A stretch of DNA of 64,000 nt, taken from the NCBI GenBank assembly GCA_016748015.1, contig JAAOMT010000112.1:67382-131381 (forward strand), written 5' to 3'. This DNA comes from Geosiphon pyriformis. Its lineage: Eukaryota > Glomeromycota > Glomeromycetes > Archaeosporales > Geosiphonaceae. Of this stretch, positions 1-11,373 are shown piece by piece; position 1 is the first letter of the stretch, and every line of letters starts with the position of its first letter. The translations under genes and the position numbers were made by a program. Under the pieces are notes generated by a model that did no database searches, had not been told where the DNA came from, and saw nothing but the letters and a program-made list of their open reading frames with translations.

Positions 1-4
1 TTTT

Positions 5-79
<75 letters not shown>

Positions 80-85
80 CTTTTG
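1..85. repeat. poly-T low-complexity tract
   Basis: Almost pure T for the first 80 bases with two C interruptions. It may be a poly(A) tail of a minus-strand retroelement lying off the left edge, or simple slippage. Nothing else in the window decides between these. Confidence 0.9.
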
Positions 86-2948
86 TAGAGCAACAACATT
101 AAAAATTAACTATCTTAAAATTAGACTTTGTAATAGTTTGATAAAAAAAAGAAGCTTTCTTTAAGTATTAAATATTAACTTTATTTTGTTAGCTTATTAG
201 AAGAACAAAAAGACAATATTAGACTTTAACAATTGTTATTGATTAGCTTGGAAAAAAAACCACCATAACAACACAATTACAAAAACAATATCTCTTGTCT
301 TATAACCAAAAAACTCAATAAGTAAAATTTTAAATAAATTAATTCATGATTAAAACCAATGTCTTTAGAAAGCTATCTAGTTTTTATTATCAAATTACAA
401 GTATCAAACATTATGACCATATTTCACCAAGTTTATCTATAACAATATTTATATTATATAAATTATAAATTAATTATATATTTAAATATAAATATAAATA
501 ATATGTAATTATATACTTATTTTATATTAGTACTATCTGTAATAATAAAAACAAATTTAATATTTATTGTTTTTAATTTAGTAATTATATTTTCAGTTTT
601 ATTTATATCTTTTTAATATTTTTTATATTTAAAACTAATATTAAAAACTTTTTAAACATAAAGTTTTTCTTTTAATAATAATATAATAGTTTTCTAAAAA
701 TTTTTATTTCTAATATTTTTTTAATTATTATATGTTAAAGTTATATTTATTGGATTTTTTTCAAAACAATATTTATAAATTTATTAATATTATTAACAAT
801 TTTATTTAAAATTTGATTACTTAATTTTTGATAATAATAAAAAATTTAAAAATTTAAAACATTGTTTTGTTTTAAGATTATTAACTCAAGATAAAAATTA
901 TTTACAAAAAACTATTATTTAAAACAAAATTTATCAAAATTGGTTTTAATTTTTATTTGTTAATAATTAGATAATAAAATTATTTATTAAACTATAAAAT
1001 TTTAAAAAAACTATTATTTTTTAAGATAAAATAAAAAAAATATAATATACTTAAAATAAATCTTTGATTATTTAATATTTTTAATAAAAATTTATTAATA
1101 TTTAAATTTATAATCAATAATAAACACTTAATATAAAAAGTTTTTTATTTATAAATAATAAAGTTAATATTTAACTTATTTATTTTTGTTTGTTTTTCAA
1201 GTATAGTTTAATTAAAAAAATAATTACATTTTTTTAAATATTATATAATAAAATTTTTTTGTTTTTTTTTAAAATATTGAAACAATATTTGTAAAAAGTT
1301 TTTATTATATTTATTTAATATAAAAAATAAAGATAACATTATTAAGATTTTAATAACTTAAATTAAAAAACATATTTCTAAATCATATTTTAAATATAGT
1401 AAAAACATAAATAAAAAATAATAAAACAATATTTATATGTAATATTATATTAAAATATTAATATAAACATAGAATATAAAATATTATCTAAAATATTTAT
1501 ATTTATATAATATAAAATAAAAATTCTAATTAATTATATAATATAATATTAATATATAATATTTTATTAGTTAAATAATATGTTAATTTATATAATTTGT
1601 AACCAATTATAAATTATAATATATAATGTAATTATTCATATTTTGTTATCTATAATTTTTTTATTTTTTATTTTTAAAACAGTTTACAAAACTTTAAAAA
1701 ATAGGTTTCTTATTTGACTGAAATCTCAATCTTATCCCAAAAAGGGCGAAAAGTTCCTCGGTTGAGATGTGTTTTATAAAAATAAATATAAAACTATATA
1801 TATAAAATATAAACTATATTTTTTAATATTATAATTAATAGTATAAATAAAAAACATCCCTAAAACCTTAATGCGGCCAATTATGGCCAGGGAAAATCAA
1901 TTTTGTTTGATCGTATATTGCAAACGAAATCACCTGCCTTTCAAGAAATGGTACCATGATAAAATTAAACGTGTAAATACCAAAGTCTGGGATAGATAAA
2001 TTTGCGATAATAAATTCTTGCCAACTATTTTTATCAATAAATAAGTTTAAAGTAAAAATTAATTGTATATTTGACAATTAAAGACTCTTATTGGACTTTT
2101 TATACAGAAAAACTAAATCATCAACAAAATGCACACAAAAGTGTACCCAGGTTAAAAAAAAATATGATTCCACTGATCAAGTATTATTGTGATTGCGGTT
2201 TACAAATCGTCTTTTAGAGTTAAAATGTTTCAATTATTTGAAAATACAATTTTTTTTTATTTTTTTTTGAATAATATTAATTCGACTCTTTAATAATTAA
2301 AACTTTTGCTATAATTTTGTAAATCTCAATCTAAATATTAAATTAAGATAAACTACAATTAATATAATGTTTAATTGTTAATAATTATAATATAAAATTG
2401 TAATTTTATTATTATTATTTTTTTATATAATAGTATTATATTTATTTTTAATTCTTAAGAATTTTAAATTTTTTTAGGTTGAGGAGATAGAGAGAAACAG
2501 GATACTATGAGGAAATGAGGTATTGTGAAAAAATATAATTCCAAATTTGTATATTAATCATTATTTTTAATCATGTTTATCATTAACTTTTTTAAATTTA
2601 GTTTTCAATTCAATTCAATTCAACTCAATTCAATTAATTGATTATAATTTTTTAGAAATAAAATTAAAGTAAAATGGGTGGCTGATCACGAGTAGTTTGT
2701 TGCCTAATGTACGATAATTGCGTTGTACGATAATTAATAGTTGGTAGTTGGATTTTAATAAGTTAATATTATTTAAAACACAATTCACTGACCGGGGACT
2801 AACATTTTATATATTACACATTAAAAAAGGTTGTATTATATCCGAAATAGTGTACACTTTATTGTCATTTAAATCAGATTAATACAATCAAAAAATATGC
2901 CCTTAAGAATATAGATTTGTTTCAAAGTAAATCTCTTGGATCATATTC
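86..2948. other. AT-rich intergenic DNA, no gene recognised
   Basis: Very AT-rich sequence made of short A/T runs, with stop codons in all frames. A slightly less AT-rich patch at about 1690-2220 holds one 69-codon minus-strand open frame (1868-2077) that I cannot assign. A short run of CAATT pentamers lies at about 2606-2640. I see no RNA gene or transposon end here. Confidence 0.6.
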
Positions 2949-3173
2949 ATTTGTATATGTTTATTTATTCACATCACATTATCACCTTTCTTCTTATATT
3001 TGTCTATATTAATATAGTCTTTTTACCGCTTCTTTCTTATATTTGTATATGTTTATTTACTCATGTTATATTACCACTTTCTTCTTATATTTGTCTATAT
3101 TAAATATAGCTTTTTTACCGCTTTTTTCTTATATTTGTATATGTTTATTTACTCATGTTATATTACCACTTTC
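2949..3173. repeat. 92-bp tandem repeat, about 2.4 copies
   Basis: Copies begin at 2949, 3041 and 3133, each with ATTTGTATATGTTTATTTA. Spacing is exactly 92 bp. Copies 2 and 3 are nearly identical, and copy 1 has diverged. The third copy stops after about 41 bp, at the edge of the presumed promoter of the ORF at 3359. Confidence 0.85.
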
Positions 3174-3218
3174 AATGACGTTTTCTTTGATTTATCTTTG
3201 TCATGTATCATTTAAAGG

Positions 3219-3227
3219 TATAAAAAG
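3219..3227 (+). promoter_or_regulatory. TATA box upstream of the ORF at 3359
   Basis: TATAAAAAG lies 140 bp before the ATG at 3359. The stretch between is an A-rich leader with a duplicated TCAAGAAAAAATAT-type segment. Position and sequence fit a core promoter. The assignment to the ORF is inference. Confidence 0.45.
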
Positions 3228-3358
3228 GGTACCTATCCCTTTAATTCAAGAAAAAATATCTTTTTAACTCAAGAAAAAATATTTTTTAACAAAAAAATAT
3301 AATTTTAACTGACGAAAAAAAGAAATTTATAAAAAATTTATAAAACTAAAAATCAATA

Positions 3359-3592
3359 ATGGCTAATAATAACCAATTAAATTCTATTAAGGGACCATAT
3401 ATTCCTTCAGAAACTGAAGTTTTAATCAAGAAGGCTCCAGAAGTGCAGCGAGTCATTCCTCCTAATCGAATAATTGTTCAAGAAAATTTCCCTTCGACCT
3501 GGATTCTTGATGGGAAAAATATCAACTTCACACAACAAGAATTATTAACCGAGGATAGCTTTCACTATTCCTTCACCCCTACAAATCCCTAA
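3359..3592 (+). CDS. hypothetical protein, 77 aa
   Basis: Open frame of 77 residues from an ATG preceded by a TATA box and an A-rich leader. The composition looks like coding sequence rather than chance: balanced residues, prolines, and a segment reading PPNRIIVQENFPSTWILDG. I do not recognise a family. There is no signal peptide, membrane segment or clear domain. It may be a complete small gene or the first exon of a longer one; no convincing continuation was found before BRF1 at 4617. Its low-AT composition against AT-rich flanks supports a real or recently decayed gene. Confidence 0.4.
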   Translation: MANNNQLNSIKGPYIPSETEVLIKKAPEVQRVIPPNRIIVQENFPSTWILDGKNINFTQQELLTEDSFHYSFTPTNP

Positions 3593-4616
3593 TCTAACGA
3601 CAGGCCCGTTAACGGTCGATCACCCAACGAAATAAATGGCTCCCCGACTTAATTTTCGCGAGTTACATCTTCTGCCAACCGTTTTGTGAAATTTTTTATC
3701 GACACTTTTTTTTTTATTTCGGATTCTTATTGATTCCATATTCTCTGTTCACGTTTAAAAAACGGTTACACATTTTTTTATCCGTTCACGTGTCGTTCTG
3801 TCACGCTTTCGTTTATTACTCAAACGTAAATTAACATATAAATACATATAACACAATATGACAATACACTACTCTTAGAACAAAAATCTTTAGATTAAAT
3901 TCCCCCATTTGAATTGTTTGTGGTCCCGTCCGAAATTAGAATTAATATTTTTGGTTATTGAAATTTATTTATTTTATTTTTTGCTCTAACAAAGTAAGGC
4001 CCTTCATCTTAATTACAACATAAATTTTTTCAACATGTGACCAGCTACTCTGATATATTATTATTTATTATGAAACCTCTCTTCGTGTTTACCCTTCCCC
4101 TTATTACTAGATAAATAGTTCTTTGTACTTTTTAATGGTATTCTAATTTCCTAATAAAAATAAAAACCTTTTATTTAACAAATTTTATGTTTGACAGATT
4201 CTAAAATATTATAAAATCTTTTAATCCATCAACATTAATAAATGAATATATATTAACAGACATTTTTTTTTAATTCATTTATACAATGGTTTAAAATAAA
4301 ACAATAATATATATATGTAAAAATTTATTATTTTGTTCGAAATACCTGTTTTAGAGATAAAATCAATTATAGGAAATATATATAATTAAAAAAAATAAAT
4401 TTTTTGCTTCTTTTTAGTTATGATATCTTATTTAGCGAAAAAGAAAGCTGTTTTTACTATTAATTTATTAGTCGTCATTATCCCTATTTAACTAAACTTT
4501 ATATGTGTATACGCACTTTATGTTTGTAACTTAACATAAAATTAATATTAATTTTTATTTTATTTTATTTTATTTTCGAAAAGACCCTTGTTGACTATTA
4601 GTTAAAAATTTATATT
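3593..4616. other. intergenic region upstream of BRF1
   Basis: No gene is seen. A moderately GC-containing stretch at about 3595-3840 includes a CACGTG hexamer in GTTCACGTGTCG, then AT-rich sequence leads to the BRF1 start. A run of TTTTA repeats at about 4555-4575 directly precedes the coding region. Confidence 0.5.
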
Positions 4617-7550
4617 ATGCGTTGTAAAAGTTGCGGAAGTACTGATATCGACACTGAGACTTCTTCCGGCGAAACTGCCTGTAAAGCTTGCGGTTGGGTA
4701 TGTTTTTTAAAGTTATATATAAATTTTTCTTGATCTTTTGAAAATGGAAAATTTTTTTTTTCAAGAGAAACTTTTTGTTCATACAAAATTTTTTTTTTTA
4801 TAGGTCATCGATGAAGGTAGAATAGTATCAGAGATTACTTTTGGCGATTCGGCTTCTGGAGCCGCAGTTCCTCAAGGAACTTTTGTGGGCAGCGATCAAA
4901 GCATGTATTCATTTTTAGTGTCAGAGTTTTTACTCTCTATGTTTACACATATATGTAGTCTGTTTTTGTTTTTGGTTACTAATTATTCCTAAATATTTTT
5001 TGGTCATAGAACGAGCCAGAATCAATGGTCCGTACAGAAAAGATTCGGAACCTAGAGAGGTAACTTTGAGGAATGGTGGGCATTAAAAAATTTATTCTGT
5101 TAAATTTTATTATATACATACTTAAATACGCTAATAATTTTCGTTCGTCACTTTTCTTTTAGCACGTGCAAAAATTGAAAATATCGGAAGTACATTGCAT
5201 CTCAATGGAAAGCTTAAGGATGCTGCACAGCGAATCTTCAATCTAGCCGCAAAAGATTATAATTTTATTCAGGGTCGGAGTCTAAGTATAGTAGCAGCAG
5301 CCTGCGTTTATATGGCCTGTCGGATGAAGGCAGCCGAAATTATGTTAATCGATTTAGCTGATGTCTTACAAGTAATTGTTAATCTTTATCATGTCAATTT
5401 TTCCCCATACCAGAGTTTGAGGTCAATCCTGAATATTTTTAATCAAATTTCTGTCAAAATTTATTGAAGACTAGTGTTTTCACAATTGGTGCCACATTTT
5501 TGAAATTGAGAAGAGAGCTCAATTTGGACAGGAATAACAAAGTACCGCTTGTAGATCCATCATTATACATTACAAGGTTTGCTCATATGCTTGATTTTGG
5601 AGATGACACACCCGTAGTGGTCAAGGATGCTCTGCGACTTGTCCAAAGAATGAAAAGAGATTGGATGGTAACCGGGAGGCGACCTGGGGGTATTTGTGGG
5701 GCATGTAAGTTTGTTTCTTAATAATTGGCATATGATATATTGTTGTTTTTTAAATTTTTTCATTTTCTTTCTAAAAAAAGGTTTACTATTGGCGGCCCGA
5801 ATGAACAATTATCATCGAAGTATGAGGGAAATTATCTCAGTAGTAAAGATTGCTGATGTCACAGTAAAAAAAAGGTAACTTAATCCTGATTTATAAAGCT
5901 TACGAATTTTTTGTATTTCATAATTTTTAATAATTAATCAACAAACTTTTCGATTCTATTAGACTAAACGAATTTAAGGCTACGCCTTCATCGCAGCTCA
6001 CTGTAAATGATTTTAGGGAAGTAAAAATCCCGGAATGTTGTGACCCACCAGCTTTTACAAAAGCTCGCAAGTTAGAACAAAGTTTGAAACCTCAATCCGA
6101 ATCATTATATCCTACATCATCCATCGACTTGGAAGAATTAGGACCTATATCAGAGGATGAAGGAAATGTTGTAGAAGAAGGGATTGAAATAGAAGAACGA
6201 TTGGAAGAGGATCAAGTAGAAGAACAATTGGAAGAGGATCAAATAGAAGAACGATTGGAAGAAAATAAAATAGAAGAACAATTGGAAGAGGATCAAGTAG
6301 AAGAACGATTGGAAGAGGAACAAGTGGAAGAACGTTCGGTCTTTGAAGAAGAAAACGAAATAGAAGAACAAATGCTTGTTGAAGAAAATTTTTTAGTAGA
6401 ACAATCTATCCTAGAAGAGGACGATTTAACGCAAAATAACATAGGGCAAAGTCATATGGGCAGCCCTGATTTAAGTCAGAATGAAGAATTAGAAGAAAGT
6501 AGCCTTCAGGATGGAAACGAGAGTTCAACGAAGCGAAAACGAGTAGCTGGAGAAGATGGGGGAGATGAGGACATAGAGAGTGTTGTAACAGCTACAAATT
6601 CCAATGGCTACGATGACATGGATGAGGAAGAGACGGAAATTGCTAACGAAATGAGTTCTTATCTTCAAGATGATGAACTCAATCAAGCTGCAGAGGAAAT
6701 GGAAGGCAAGCTCTCTAAGATTTGCTGTAAGATGAAAAAATTTTATATCTATTTTTTCAAAATAAGAGTGCTTACTCTTCAAAATTTAGAAACGATTCGA
6801 CAGAGACGAATGTCTTTGTTTAAACCTGATGACGAATTAGGTTCTGATCTTGATGATGATGAGATCATTAACGTAATTTTAACTGAGCAGGAGATTGAGA
6901 TAAAAACTAGAATTTGGTGGAAAGAAAATGGACAGTTTATGAAAGAGCTCCGAGGTAATAGGAAAATTTCCTCAACTCTAGATTCAAAAAAAAATTTGAC
7001 AAATCCCTATTAATTGCTAAAAATAGAAAAACAGATACGTGCCGCACAGAATCAATCTGGTCGTACTAAGGTAAAAGATTTTTTGAGAACTTTCTAGTTT
7101 TTTTGAATTTCAACCAAATTATTTTGCATACTGTAGCGTAAACGCAACAAAAAAGCAAAACCTAACGAGCAAGAGGAATTTTCAAGCCCCGCGGAAGCTG
7201 CCAAAAAGATGTTGACTGAAAAGCGCCTTTCAAAAAAGATCAATTACGACGTACTCGACAGCCTTTTCGAAGATACTTTTTCCAACAAACTTAATAATAT
7301 AAACATACCAAGCTCTGTTCTTGGTCAGGACGCCAAGAGTCTCGATGCGGTAGCACATGATCCTTCAAGAAATCTGGCCACTTTTAAACTAGATGAAAAC
7401 TCTGGTATCGACGAACCGGTGAAGAAGACAAATTATTATCGTGAACCTGAACCGGAAATGAGCGAGTTCGAGAAAGAACGTAGACGTCTTGGATTTGCAC
7501 ATGATCCTGACCCTTATGATGAACCCTATTCGGATTATGATGAAAATTAA
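4617..7550 (+). CDS. BRF1: TFIIIB subunit Brf1 (RNA polymerase III initiation factor), 715 aa
   Basis: Brf1 joins TBP and Bdp1 in TFIIIB, which recruits RNA polymerase III to tRNA and 5S genes. The ten proposed exons are 4617-4697, 4804-4900, 5010-5075, 5163-5371, 5470-5704, 5781-5874, 5963-6705, 6790-6954, 7027-7070 and 7137-7550. They sum to 2148 nt, a multiple of three. Residues 1-27 hold the TFIIB-type zinc ribbon (Cys3, Cys6, Cys22, Cys25). Two cyclin folds follow at about 78-165 and 175-260, with family motifs such as RMKRDWMVTGRRPGGICGAC. A long acidic repeat region comes next, then the Brf1-specific TBP-binding segment around residues 515-560 (ILTEQEIEIKTRIWWKE). Two introns (4901-5009 and 6706-6789) seem to use GC donors. 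The first could instead use GT with a downstream acceptor, losing the conserved RAR motif. Confidence 0.93.
6189..6323 (+). repeat. 27-bp coding tandem repeat in BRF1, five copies
   Basis: Five consecutive 27-bp units encode a nine-residue acidic repeat of the form (I/V)EE(R/Q)LEE(D/N/E)(Q/K). It lies in the linker between the cyclin folds and the Brf1-specific C-terminal domain, where length variation is likely tolerated. A sixth, degenerate unit (VEERSVFEE) follows. Confidence 0.9.
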
Positions 7551-8343
7551 TGAAATGTTGTAAAGTGATATAAAAGTTGTAAAGATTGTTAAACGTCTGG
7601 ATAAGGAACAATTCGATTGATTTTTTATCTTTTTTACTCTTGATCGTCAAGATTTTAAATTAGCACACTTTTTTTTTTCTTTACCATCCTCCTTTTGTTC
7701 CATTTGATGAAATAAAAGCAATTTAAAAGAGACAAACGTTCTTGATTCGCAGTTTTACTGTTTGAGAATAAATTGCAATCGAGTTTGCATCTTATTTGTT
7801 TGATGAGCTGTTAAATTATAATGATAAGCCTGTGATTATTTTCAGTTCAGATGGCTATTAGGATAGAAAAAATTCTATCATACTATAAATTTAGGAACAA
7901 TATCCAATACTTTAACGAGAAACTCGAATTAATTTGGTTTTTAATTCGAATATATATATTATCCAAAAGTGAAAACAAATAAAAAAGCGGAAGAGGGCAG
8001 CTTATAAGACGCTAGTTAAGATTCGAGAGCGGGAAAAATCATCAAATGGGAATTTGAGCCACCTAACCATTCATATGTTGCCGAAAGATGAAATTTGCAG
8101 TTCGAGAATAAAAGGGCGTAATCTCATCAGCGTGCCCAAGTTTTTAATGTTTTTTACTCAAACCAAGGCCAGCTCCAAGGTCCATGTCCGCCTACACCAT
8201 AACCTCACTGGTATATTTTTTTCAGTACCGATGGAAACTTCCAACCCATCCCACCAGCATTTTCTCTGTAAGTAAAGTAAATAGAAAAACGAAAATCATC
8301 AGTACTGCGCAATAGTCTGAGATCTGAATAGATAATTAATTAA
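7551..8343. other. intergenic region between convergent BRF1 and WHI2-like genes
   Basis: Shared 3' region of two genes reading toward each other. An AATAAA-like signal occurs near 7711 in GATGAAATAAAAGC, which may serve BRF1. A 73-codon plus-strand open frame at 8054-8275 has no recognisable feature and is not called. Confidence 0.5.
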
Positions 8344-9222
8344 TTAATTAAATACCGCAGGTTTTCTCCAGAATAGGAGCAGTTTTTGGGCGGTGGCCAT
8401 CTGATTACTTTGGCCGGTTGTCTTGAGCATTACCAAGGCAATACTGACAATACTAGTCTTTTGTGGTTCAATATTACGATAACCCCATTCATCTTCGCGC
8501 GAGAATCCAGATACACAAAGCATATCTATCAAATGTTGTTCGGCGACGTTATTTTCTTTATTGACGTTACGCTGTAATGCGGTAAATATCTTTTTCTGAT
8601 GTAGCAAATATTCTCCACATTCAGTCTTCAGTGTAAAAATGTTGAATGTGGCTGGTTCAACTTCAGTTGATTCACTGACTTCGTTACTTTTGGCCGCTAC
8701 TTGTGAAGTTGTTTGAGATAATGATTCATTAACTAAGCCAGCTGTTTTATTTGATTTCGGTGGGACCGTAAAATAATCCAATTCTTCACGTAAAACAATT
8801 ATCGCTTGCTTATTCAACAATGGGTTTTGCGATGGAGTATGTGGAAAAGTTGACGAGCTTCCTTGATTGGAGTAAAAGGCCTCTTGTGCTGTTTTGTAAA
8901 AATTTAAAATGTATTCCAAACATTGTGGGTCAAAATCAACGTAAATGGTTTGGTCTTCTATAGGAATCGAATCGTCAGAGGTGTCGTCCTCAGGATCCTC
9001 TTCTTCCTCATAAGGGTCAAGTCCTCCCCGTCCCAATATAAGACCATTAGGAAACATTACAATAAGGATGCTTTCGGGCAAACTCATTAGCATCTCTCGG
9101 TCAATTTCAAAACGGATACCACGAAGTTCCAAAGTCAATTTTGAAGGATAACCTGATTCAGAAATTTGAGGCGCCTGTAAAGGAACCACCTGGGTTACCA
9201 AAGAAGCAGCTACTTGAGACAT
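8344..9222 (-). CDS. Whi2-like BTB/POZ-domain protein, 292 aa
   Basis: Single-exon gene with the ATG at 9222. The N-terminal half has the divergent BTB/POZ core typical of fungal Whi2-family proteins: LTLELRGIRFEIDREMLMSL, then SILIVMFPNGLILGR, then after an acidic insert the FDPQCLEYILNFY segment. The C-terminal half has a second conserved block including ECGEYLLHQKK and SREDEWGYRNIEPQKTSIVS, ending KLLLFWRKPA. In yeast, Whi2 acts with Psr phosphatases in the general stress response and restrains TORC1 under low amino acids. That role is known for the family and only inferred here. The acidic EEEEDPEDDTSDD insert and the N/Q/S-rich middle are likely flexible. The gene converges on BRF1 and diverges from the SEC72-like gene. 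Confidence 0.82.
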   Translation of the reverse strand: MSQVAASLVTQVVPLQAPQISESGYPSKLTLELRGIRFEIDREMLMSLPESILIVMFPNGLILGRGGLDPYEEEEDPEDDTSDDSIPIEDQTIYVDFDPQCLEYILNFYKTAQEAFYSNQGSSSTFPHTPSQNPLLNKQAIIVLREELDYFTVPPKSNKTAGLVNESLSQTTSQVAAKSNEVSESTEVEPATFNIFTLKTECGEYLLHQKKIFTALQRNVNKENNVAEQHLIDMLCVSGFSREDEWGYRNIEPQKTSIVSIALVMLKTTGQSNQMATAQKLLLFWRKPAVFN

Positions 9223-10392
9223 GACTATTATAGATGAAAAGGGAGTATACTGATTCTATATTGTCTGCAACTTGCTAAATATGAAATATTATTCAACCCT
9301 TATTTTGCAATGGTATTGTATAGAGTAAAGAAAGAAACTTTAGTGAAATATTAGAATTAATGAATCATTCAACTTCGTTTATAAAAGGAGGCTCCAGAGT
9401 AAAGACAATTGCCAAAGAATGAATAAAACAAAGTGTTGAGAAAGGTTTTCGTAGAATTACAATGGGAGCTTTACTCGGAATATAGAAATGTGATGTCTGT
9501 AATACACACATTTCGGTCATTTAATTATCTTTGTATAAATGTGGCACGAGAGATTTGAATTTTTGGAAATTTTGAATGATAGTGTTACATATACTAATAT
9601 GCTGAATATAAATAGTAAAACCATGTGCAGCTATATAAAGAAGACAAGAATATTCTAGATAAATTATATTTTTTAATTCATTATTACATATTATTAAATT
9701 TTTAAAAACTGAATTTTAAATTGTACAATAAATTTGTTTTTTTAGTAATTTAATTTTTAAAATCAATAAAAATATTTGTTATCAACTGTTTTAATGAATT
9801 TAATGTATATATATAATGAATTTTTTGCATATTTTGATTTTTTTTTAAACATTTTTAGCCAACTAAATTATAAGCTTTTTGTATATTTCGTTGTATTATT
9901 CACATTTTTATACTTTTTTTTAAGATATTCTCTATAATTATTACTAATTTAACAACAAAAATCAGTATTTTTGTTAATAGTTTATACATAAATAATATAT
10001 AGCTTAGCAAAATTTTTGACAAATGTTTTAAATAGTACAATAAGTCTTGTATTAATGAGACTTAAAAATTATTAACATCCAATTATTAAGCATATTTAAT
10101 TTTAAAGCTTTTAAAATTTATCTTAATTATAATCATCTTTTATCAGCAATTTTTTGTTTTAAATTGCAACTGATTACAATTTTTATATTAACCATCACAG
10201 TTAATTAAAAATAATTATAACAAAAATTTAATAATTAACACATCTTAATTGGTTAATAAATAAATCCACTAAATGTCTACACGAAGTTTTTGTGTCGATG
10301 CAATTTTTTGATGGACAGGTTTGAAACTCTGTACACTAATATATAATCGTAGCTATACCCTTTCATAGTCTCGTGAACTGAAAACGGCCACT
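9223..10392. other. divergent intergenic region between WHI2-like and SEC72-like genes
   Basis: Promoter region for two genes transcribed away from each other. The centre (about 9660-10260) is extremely AT-rich. The edges near each start are more mixed. I see no additional gene. Confidence 0.55.
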
Positions 10393-10992
10393 ATGAGTGC
10401 CGGGTTTAGGCAAATCCCTTTGGTTGCAAACGGGGATCAAGTTAACTGCCGCGCGCACAACCTAGAGACTTGCGCCGCTTGCGACCTCGACTTCGCTCCC
10501 CTGAATCAGTTATGCAAAAACTTGAAACCGATAAACGGTCAAGTTCCTCCACCAAACATCGTCACTCAGAATCTCTCATTGCAAATCACTCGCCTTAAGG
10601 ATGAGGGTAACAAAAACTTTCACGCTCAAAAATATACCGAAGCTATAAAACTTTACTCCTTGGCCGTAGATATGGCGTTTCAAAGACCCGTTTGGGAGTC
10701 TAGTGGCTTGGCAAAGGATGAATTGTCAGTGTGTCTTTCTAATAGGGCGGCAGCTTATATTGCCGTGGAGGCTTGGGTTGATGCGTATGTAGATGCTATG
10801 GCTGTAATACAAATAAGACGTGATTGGTCAAAAGGTCATTTTAGAAAAGGGAAGGCTTTAATTGGTCTCAAACGTTATGATGAAGCGGTTGAGGCTTTCA
10901 AGCTCGGCCTAGGTTTTGAACCAAACAGTGAGGAGATGCGAATAGCGTTGAAAGAAGCTGAAGCACTAATCAATCAGTTGCAAAAAGAGTAA
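10393..10992 (+). CDS. SEC72: Sec72-like TPR subunit of the ER translocation complex, 199 aa
   Basis: Uninterrupted ORF with the ATG at 10393. The N-terminal part has the CRAHNLETCAACDLDFAPLN motif with spaced Cys/His, seen in fungal Sec72. Residues about 62-190 form tetratricopeptide repeats: ITRLKDEGNKNFHAQKYTEA, then SVCLSNRAAAYIAVEAWVDA, then SKGHFRKGKALIGLKRYDEA. Sec72 is a cytosolic subunit of the Sec62/Sec63 complex that helps post-translational import into the ER, probably by docking Hsp70 C-termini through its TPRs. The length and lack of a membrane segment fit. A generic TPR co-chaperone is the alternative, but the N-terminal Cys motif favours Sec72. It converges on DRS2, with about 380 bp between the stops. 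Confidence 0.85.
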   Translation: MSAGFRQIPLVANGDQVNCRAHNLETCAACDLDFAPLNQLCKNLKPINGQVPPPNIVTQNLSLQITRLKDEGNKNFHAQKYTEAIKLYSLAVDMAFQRPVWESSGLAKDELSVCLSNRAAAYIAVEAWVDAYVDAMAVIQIRRDWSKGHFRKGKALIGLKRYDEAVEAFKLGLGFEPNSEEMRIALKEAEALINQLQKE

Positions 10993-11373
10993 TTTTGTCT
11001 GCTCTTCAGCCAAATATGATAATGAAGTTGATTAGCCTGTTGAAAGAAGCTCCTCCAATGTTTTTGTCTCAAGTTTTTAGGGTCAATACTGGCCGGAATA
11101 CATGTATTCAAAATTACACTGTAAAATTATTAAATTCTCTTAAAATAATAATACAATTCTTAAAAATAGCATTAACACTCTAGGCAGGAATTCAGGAGAT
11201 CAGTTTATGAAAGCTACAGAATACCGGCACAAGGGTATGGGAAAGTGAGATGTTTTGATGGTAGATGAAAAAATAAGCTATTAAATAAAAGTACAAAAGC
11301 AAACTCATTAAATATTTTTGGATATCGAAAAATGAAATATTAGAATGGCATACAAAATGAACATGTTTTCCAA
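10993..11373. other. 3' intergenic region between SEC72-like and DRS2
   Basis: Convergent 3' region. Several A-rich stretches could act as polyadenylation signals for either gene. A 62-codon open frame starting at 10995 follows directly after the SEC72 stop and looks like chance. Confidence 0.5.

Noticed and set aside
1868-2077. 69-codon minus-strand ORF in AT-rich DNA
   Set aside because: No family is recognised and no promoter or neighbour supports it. It is a possible remnant, too weak to call.
3043-3267. 74-codon hydrophobic plus-strand ORF
   Set aside because: It lies mostly within the 92-bp tandem repeat and its membrane-like composition follows from T-rich sequence.
6727-6789. GT-AG intron in BRF1 using the GTAAGA donor at 6727
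   Set aside because: Joining it to the 6790 acceptor creates TAA at the junction. The GC donor at 6706 or retention keeps the frame.
8054-8275. 73-codon plus-strand ORF between BRF1 and WHI2-like genes
   Set aside because: Short, without a recognisable feature, in a convergent 3' region.
10995-11183. 62-codon ORF right after SEC72
   Set aside because: It starts two bases after the stop and has no coding-like features; probably 3' UTR.
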